From positions 1 through 16,315 of the forward strand of contig JANQRM010000371.1 of NCBI GenBank assembly GCA_028284565.1: a DNA stretch of 16,315 bases, written 5' to 3'. Made by a program: the position numbers and the translations under genes. The stretch comes from Anaerolineae bacterium (lineage in GTDB: Bacteria > Chloroflexota > Anaerolineae > Aggregatilineales > Phototrophicaceae). The notes below the pieces were generated by a model. The model was given only the letters and a program-made list of their open reading frames with translations, had not been told where the DNA came from and ran no database searches. Shown in pieces: positions 12,439 to 16,315 of the stretch (its first letter is position 1; each line of letters begins with the position of its first letter).

Positions 12439-15084
12439 ATGAGGATGATTGAGCAACTCACAGAGCGAGAAGCCGAGATTTTGGAACTCATCAGTCAAGG
12501 GATGAGCAATCAGAACATTGCGGATACCCTCGTGTTATCGCGTGGCACAATCAAGGCGCATACCCACAATATCTATGGCAAGCTAGGCGTGAAAAGTCGT
12601 ACTCAGGCGATTCTCCGCTCCCAAGAACTAGGACTTGTCAAGACCGATACTGCTTCCATATCAACCGAGCAAACTCAAGCCTATCTTCCCACACCACGCC
12701 TCCCTGTTGCGACGAATCCACTTATTGGACGAGATGACGAACTTGCTCGTATCAACAACTTGCTCAGTGATGAACGGGTGCGTTTGGTGACGATTCTGGG
12801 CGCAGGCGGAATGGGGAAAACCCATATTGCAATGGAAGTGGCACACCAGCAAAGCAACAATTTTGCAGATGGTGTCTATTACATCTCATTGGCGACCCAA
12901 AAGAATGCCCAAAATATTGCACTCACTATCATGAACACGATGGGGCTACAAGTCAAAACGGATGATGCGCTTGAGCAACAATTGTTGAGTTTCTTGGGTG
13001 ATAAATCTCTCCTGTTGGTACTTGATAATTTTGAACAACTCTTGGACGGTGCCAACTTTATCACTGATATTTTGCAACACTCGCCTAACGTCAGCTTGCT
13101 CGTGACCTCGCGTGGCCGCCTCCGTCTAAGTGCTGAAGTCATTGTTGTCCTTGAAGGCTTAACATATAAAATCGCTGATGAGAACAACCCCTTATCAACC
13201 AGTGCTCTACAACTCTTCGTCCATTGCGCGCAACGGGTGCAACCCGATGTCCAATTCGATGCCGATAGCCTGCCGAGCTTGCAACAAATTTGTCAGCTGA
13301 CACAGGGGATGCCCCTTGCGTTGATTTTGGCGGCAAGCTGGTTTGAGATGTTATCCATTGATGAAATCGCCAGCGAAATGACCCGAAGCATGGATATTCT
13401 GCAAAGTCAATTTCGGGATTTACCTCAACGTCAGCGTAACATGAGTGTGATGATTGCAACGTCGTGGGAACGTCTTACTCCGTCCGAACAGCGCGTCTTA
13501 GCTTATCTGTCCGTCTTTCGAGGTGGGTTCTCGCGTCGTGCCGCTCAAGACGTTGCGGATGCCAGCTTGCAACAACTCCAGACATTGGTTGATCGCTCAT
13601 TCCTTACTGTCCATAATGGACGCTATGCTTGTCATGAATTGTTGCGTCAATATGCTAAAGACGCGCTCCAACACGTCACCAATGTGACCGAAATCTATAA
13701 TCGACACAGCGCGCTCTATCTCAACTGGCTTGCTGAGGCTGAGGGTGATATTAAAGGCAGGAGTCAAATCCAAGCCATTCATGACATCCACATCGAATTC
13801 GATAATATCCAACAAGCATGGGAATGGGCTATTGTCACGCATCGTGTCGAATGGATAGCGTCTGCTTTAGAAACCATGTATGTTTTCTTCATGATTTCTG
13901 CACGCATGGCAGAAGGTGTCATTTTCTTCCGCCAAGCCTTACAAACCTTGCAAGAACGCCCTGAAAAGTATGCTTCACTGATTAATCGCCTGTTGATACG
14001 CTTGTATAACCTCCGTTTGCTTTATTCTGGAGAACCCCTGAGGGCGGGGGAAATCGAAGCTATTGTGCAAGATGCAGAAGCCAGCCAATCTATACTTGAA
14101 AAAGCTCTCGCTCTCGACTTGAAAGCGATGACTATCGGTTATGTGGAACGTGATTTTGCTGGTTGTATTCATTGGTTAGATGAAGCGATCGAACTGTTTG
14201 CGGAGATCCGCGAACACTTTTATCTTGCTGCCACCCATCATCGAAAAGGCTATTTTCAGTTCCATCTAGCCGGTATTGATTCCTTAATTGAGTATACGCA
14301 GAAAGCCTATGAAATCGCCGAACAATCTGAGAATTTTTATAACATGCGGATGGCATTGGGCAACTTGGGTTCGGCATACCTGTACTTGGGTGAGTATGAT
14401 AAAGCCGAAGACTATTATCGCCGGAGCGAGCCGGAAAAAGATATCTTTGGCGAGACAGAGAGTCGAACATTACAGATTAATTTCACCTTTCCGCTTATCT
14501 TACAGGGCAAAATTGACGAAGCACAACAGCTACTGGATGACGCTTGGTATAAGCATCACGGCACAGTTGAGGCAATAGTTTTGTCTTATAGCTACGCCCT
14601 TTATGGTCTCCTTGCGATTTTGGATGATGAACCTCAACACGCCCTAGAAAACGCCCAACGTTGCCTCCAAGAGGTAAGCGATGACGCAATGGTGGTGATA
14701 TTGGCGCGGTTGGTTGAAGGGATGGCATGGGTCGGTCTAAATGCATTTGACAAAGCCGAACACAGTCTGATTGAAGCATGGAAACATGCCCATGCATTAA
14801 TCCATCACGCACCTACAACATGGGGTTTGCCTCTGCTTGTTATTTTGTGCCATCATCGTGGTGATATTAAGCAAGCTATTCAATATAATGCGCTCGTCCG
14901 ACATCATCCCCGCAGTGCAAAAGGTTGGCTAGATTACTGGGAGGCTTTTGTCCAAACTGAACGAACACTCAAGAAAGCTGTCAGCAAATCAGACTATGAT
15001 GAACTATGGACACAAGGACAAGCTATCGACTTAAAAGTCTTAGTGTCTGGTTTCATCGAGTCGAAGTCATCTGAAACCGCTTGA
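12439..15084 (+). CDS. LuxR HTH–STAND ATPase–TPR transcriptional regulator
   Basis: An 881-residue protein. Residues about 4-65 are a LuxR/GerE HTH (LTEREAEILELISQGMSNQN, then GTIKAHTHNIYGKLGV). Next is an NB-ARC/STAND NTPase: Walker A GAGGMGKT (121-128), Walker B LLLVLDNFE (192-200, Asp196), sensor LVTSR (221-225) and MPLAL (291-295). A winged helix (about 342-410) leads into helical TPR-like repeats (about 425-870). Such STAND proteins switch on ATP and ligand binding through the TPR part. In MalT-type LAL regulators the HTH is C-terminal; here it is N-terminal, an arrangement that to my knowledge occurs in Chloroflexota. Ligand and targets are unknown; the divergent barrel gene is a candidate target. 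The ATG at 12439 follows a G-rich stretch; a second ATG two codons later is an alternative start. The stop directly abuts the convergent DinB gene. Confidence 0.92.
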   Translation: MRMIEQLTEREAEILELISQGMSNQNIADTLVLSRGTIKAHTHNIYGKLGVKSRTQAILRSQELGLVKTDTASISTEQTQAYLPTPRLPVATNPLIGRDDELARINNLLSDERVRLVTILGAGGMGKTHIAMEVAHQQSNNFADGVYYISLATQKNAQNIALTIMNTMGLQVKTDDALEQQLLSFLGDKSLLLVLDNFEQLLDGANFITDILQHSPNVSLLVTSRGRLRLSAEVIVVLEGLTYKIADENNPLSTSALQLFVHCAQRVQPDVQFDADSLPSLQQICQLTQGMPLALILAASWFEMLSIDEIASEMTRSMDILQSQFRDLPQRQRNMSVMIATSWERLTPSEQRVLAYLSVFRGGFSRRAAQDVADASLQQLQTLVDRSFLTVHNGRYACHELLRQYAKDALQHVTNVTEIYNRHSALYLNWLAEAEGDIKGRSQIQAIHDIHIEFDNIQQAWEWAIVTHRVEWIASALETMYVFFMISARMAEGVIFFRQALQTLQERPEKYASLINRLLIRLYNLRLLYSGEPLRAGEIEAIVQDAEASQSILEKALALDLKAMTIGYVERDFAGCIHWLDEAIELFAEIREHFYLAATHHRKGYFQFHLAGIDSLIEYTQKAYEIAEQSENFYNMRMALGNLGSAYLYLGEYDKAEDYYRRSEPEKDIFGETESRTLQINFTFPLILQGKIDEAQQLLDDAWYKHHGTVEAIVLSYSYALYGLLAILDDEPQHALENAQRCLQEVSDDAMVVILARLVEGMAWVGLNAFDKAEHSLIEAWKHAHALIHHAPTTWGLPLLVILCHHRGDIKQAIQYNALVRHHPRSAKGWLDYWEAFVQTERTLKKAVSKSDYDELWTQGQAIDLKVLVSGFIESKSSETA

Positions 15085-15570
15085 TTACCGCTTTTCGCTG
15101 GGATCGATTCCTGAAAAATGAAAGTACATATCTTGCGGGAAGGTGTGGATTCCCATCGGATTCATCATCGCCAGCAATTGCGCTCGGTGGTCTGTGCCAT
15201 GATTGGCGACATGCACCAACACTTGCCAAACTTTGATTTCTGCAAAATCCCCTTGGACTACCCCATCGGTGAGTGAGTTGAGATACTCTTGCATCAAGAC
15301 TTCGACATCATCCCAGTAAGCTCGGATTTTTTCACGGGATGGATAATGTACTGGATTGAGATGATTCGGTACATCTTTTCCGCTTAATCCACTGAACCAA
15401 CGCTCATCGACACTCATCGTATGTACCACTTGATTTCGTACTGACCCTACAGAATAGTTGCTCTTCTGTAAGAATTGCTCATCGCTGAGTGCCATCACAC
15501 ATTTGTCCCATATCCGTCGATTGAGCGTGATGTGATAGTCGTAGATTAGGCGAATGGCTTCTGCGTTCAT
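15085..15570 (-). CDS. DinB/YfiT-like metal-binding four-helix protein
   Basis: A 161-residue helical protein with the DinB metal triad pattern: His50 in VVHTMSVDERWF and HGTDH (His124, His128) in the third helix, VANHGTDHRAQL. DinB-like proteins are four-helix bundles with a Ni/Zn-type site; several act as thiol-dependent transferases (bacillithiol, mycothiol or glutathione S-transferases) and some are stress induced. No substrate can be deduced. The ATG at 15570 overlaps the TGA of the upstream NADAR gene (ATGA), so it is translated as the second gene of a coupled pair. Its TAA at 15085-15087 begins immediately after the LuxR gene's TGA on the other strand, with no terminator between. Confidence 0.85.
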   Translation of the reverse strand: MNAEAIRLIYDYHITLNRRIWDKCVMALSDEQFLQKSNYSVGSVRNQVVHTMSVDERWFSGLSGKDVPNHLNPVHYPSREKIRAYWDDVEVLMQEYLNSLTDGVVQGDFAEIKVWQVLVHVANHGTDHRAQLLAMMNPMGIHTFPQDMYFHFSGIDPSEKR

Positions 15571-16016
15571 GTGGTTTGCTCCCGTTCTCGTAACGTTTGG
15601 CGCACTTTCATCAAGGTAATCCCCAGCATATTCTTGCCACTGCCATCTTTGCCGATCCCCCAGTAATAATCTCCGGGTGCATTTTCAACGAGCTCCTCAT
15701 CGTCTGTGTCGAGCAGGGTCTCCCGAATATCTTCATGTGTCTCGAACTTCTTCAAGACGGCTTTCCGCATTACATCATCTTTGACTTTTTCCCAATCTTT
15801 CCGTAAAGGGAAATCCCGCCTACGTCCGAGTGTTGCCGCTTGTTTGGGAGAGCGTGCCTCGCGCACCTTGTCCTCGTATTCCGTTCCCTCAAACTTCATT
15901 GCTTGGAAATAATGCTCGGAGGTCTTCCAATACTTGCCATCTAATTCAAAGCCATGCCGTGAAAAGTTGGAAAAACAGCCGTAGTCCTCGCGTGTTGAGT
16001 AGAAATAAATTGCCAT
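15567..16016 (-). CDS. NADAR family (YbiA-like) N-glycosidase
   Basis: A 149-residue single-domain protein. It has FYSTREDYGCFSNFSRHGFE and then YWKTSEHYFQAMKF (about 10-42) and ends GDYYWGIGKDGSGKNMLGIT, the NADAR core including the conserved Glu-His pair in the EHYFQ motif and the terminal Trp-Gly/Gly-Asn signature. Known NADAR proteins cleave N-glycosidic bonds, either of early riboflavin intermediates (YbiA) or of ADP-ribose attached to guanine as the antitoxin partner of DarT1-type toxins. Which applies here cannot be read from sequence; no DarT gene is in the window. The ATG at 16016 follows a perfect AAGGAG 6 nt upstream, so 22 upstream in-frame codons are excluded. A TAGAAT at 16067-16072 (minus) could be the -10. 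It is coupled to the DinB-like gene by ATGA. Confidence 0.88.
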   Translation of the reverse strand: MAIYFYSTREDYGCFSNFSRHGFELDGKYWKTSEHYFQAMKFEGTEYEDKVREARSPKQAATLGRRRDFPLRKDWEKVKDDVMRKAVLKKFETHEDIRETLLDTDDEELVENAPGDYYWGIGKDGSGKNMLGITLMKVRQTLREREQTT

Positions 16017-16037
16017 GCTTTTCTCCTTAAATTGAAC

Positions 16038-16052
16038 CGCCAAGTCGCCAAG
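16038..16052. repeat. CGCCAAG double element
   Basis: CGCCAAG occurs at 16038-16044 and 16046-16052 within AACCGCCAAGTCGCCAAGAT. From general knowledge, arrays of CGCCAAG/CGCAAAG units are common between genes in many Chloroflexota genomes. Here the element lies between the candidate NADAR -10 and the ribosome binding site, so it may be in the 5' untranslated region. Confidence 0.5.
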
Positions 16053-16130
16053 ATCACAGAGGAATAATTCTAATCTAGCCATTGAATTGTCTGTCTGACG
16101 GAATTATCGAAATTTGATTAGTTTGAAAAA

Positions 16131-16315
16131 GGTTTGTATTGTATTTGCTGATGAGTTTACCGTTGCGCGGATGAACTATGTTTTCGATGGTTGGTAGGCG
16201 CGTTCCCGTTGTGGCGACGGATAAGGTTAGGATTCCGTTTGAATTCGATTTGCGATGATTTTTACCGCCGGCGGTAGCAATATTGTTTTCGGCGGTTGGC
16301 AAGGGCGTTCCCGCC
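16131..16315. repeat. degenerate tandem repeat, 105-bp period, continuing past the window
   Basis: The stretch from about 16131 to 16210 recurs from about 16236 to the window end, offset by 105 bp. Shared blocks include ATTTGC..ATGA..TTTACCG (16143 and 16248), GTTTTCG.YGGTTGG (16180 and 16285), and GCGTTCCCG at the end of each copy. Copies differ at roughly a quarter of positions. I see no convincing gene in it: a 75-codon minus-strand frame (16075-16302) exists, but it has no family motif or ribosome binding site and merely reads through the repeat. Confidence 0.7.

Noticed and set aside
16075..16302. 75-codon minus-strand frame in the right-edge repeats
   Set aside because: No ribosome binding site and no domain; it spans non-coding-looking repeats. 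Kept only as a note in the repeat entry.

Overview
The window looks like chromosomal DNA of an uncultured Chloroflexota bacterium, probably Anaerolineae. This is inferred from four traits: a very large membrane-anchored Ser/Thr kinase-like protein with a Thr/Pro-rich linker, a LuxR HTH–STAND ATPase–TPR regulator, a DUF2304 membrane protein, and a CGCCAAG-type intergenic repeat. No rRNA, tRNA, IS element, integrase, phage gene or CRISPR array was found.

Layout. 1-2535: end of an unrecognised protein, an FmdB-like zinc-ribbon protein (-), a rhomboid protease (+), a DUF2304 protein (-) and an ArsR/SmtB repressor (+). 2543-6904: one 1453-residue protein (-) with an N-terminal kinase-like domain whose catalytic loop is altered, a long helical middle, one membrane segment, a Thr/Pro linker and a beta-rich C-terminal domain. 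7074-8048: a possibly leaderless ribbon-helix-helix + VOC operon (+), then an unknown 135-residue protein (-). 8229-10093: a CoA-acylating methylmalonate-semialdehyde dehydrogenase coupled to a small helical protein (+). 10160-12241: a berberine-bridge-type flavin oxidase and a secreted dirigent/allene-oxide-cyclase-like barrel protein (both -). 12310-15084: the LuxR–STAND–TPR regulator (+). 15085-16016: a NADAR protein and a DinB-like protein as a translationally coupled pair (-). 16017-16315: a CGCCAAG element and a degenerate tandem repeat of 105-bp period.

Two themes cut across the genes. Five of the six tail-to-tail gene pairs have no real space between them: stops are shared, abutting, 7 nt apart, or overlapping by 75 bp. 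Only one pair (10093/10160) is separated by a strong bidirectional hairpin terminator. Second, several upstream regions carry the same extended -10 element, TGN-TAC, with TACACT, TACAAT, TACTAT or TACGGT as the hexamer. This suggests a local sigma-70 consensus and helps decide several start codons.

The most interesting points are the kinase-like giant with a non-canonical catalytic loop, the RHH/VOC operon whose start codon falls at the predicted +1 within three tandem 8-bp repeats, the operator-like architecture upstream of the LuxR regulator, and the 105-bp repeats at the right edge. All functional calls are made by eye from motifs; no database search was run.
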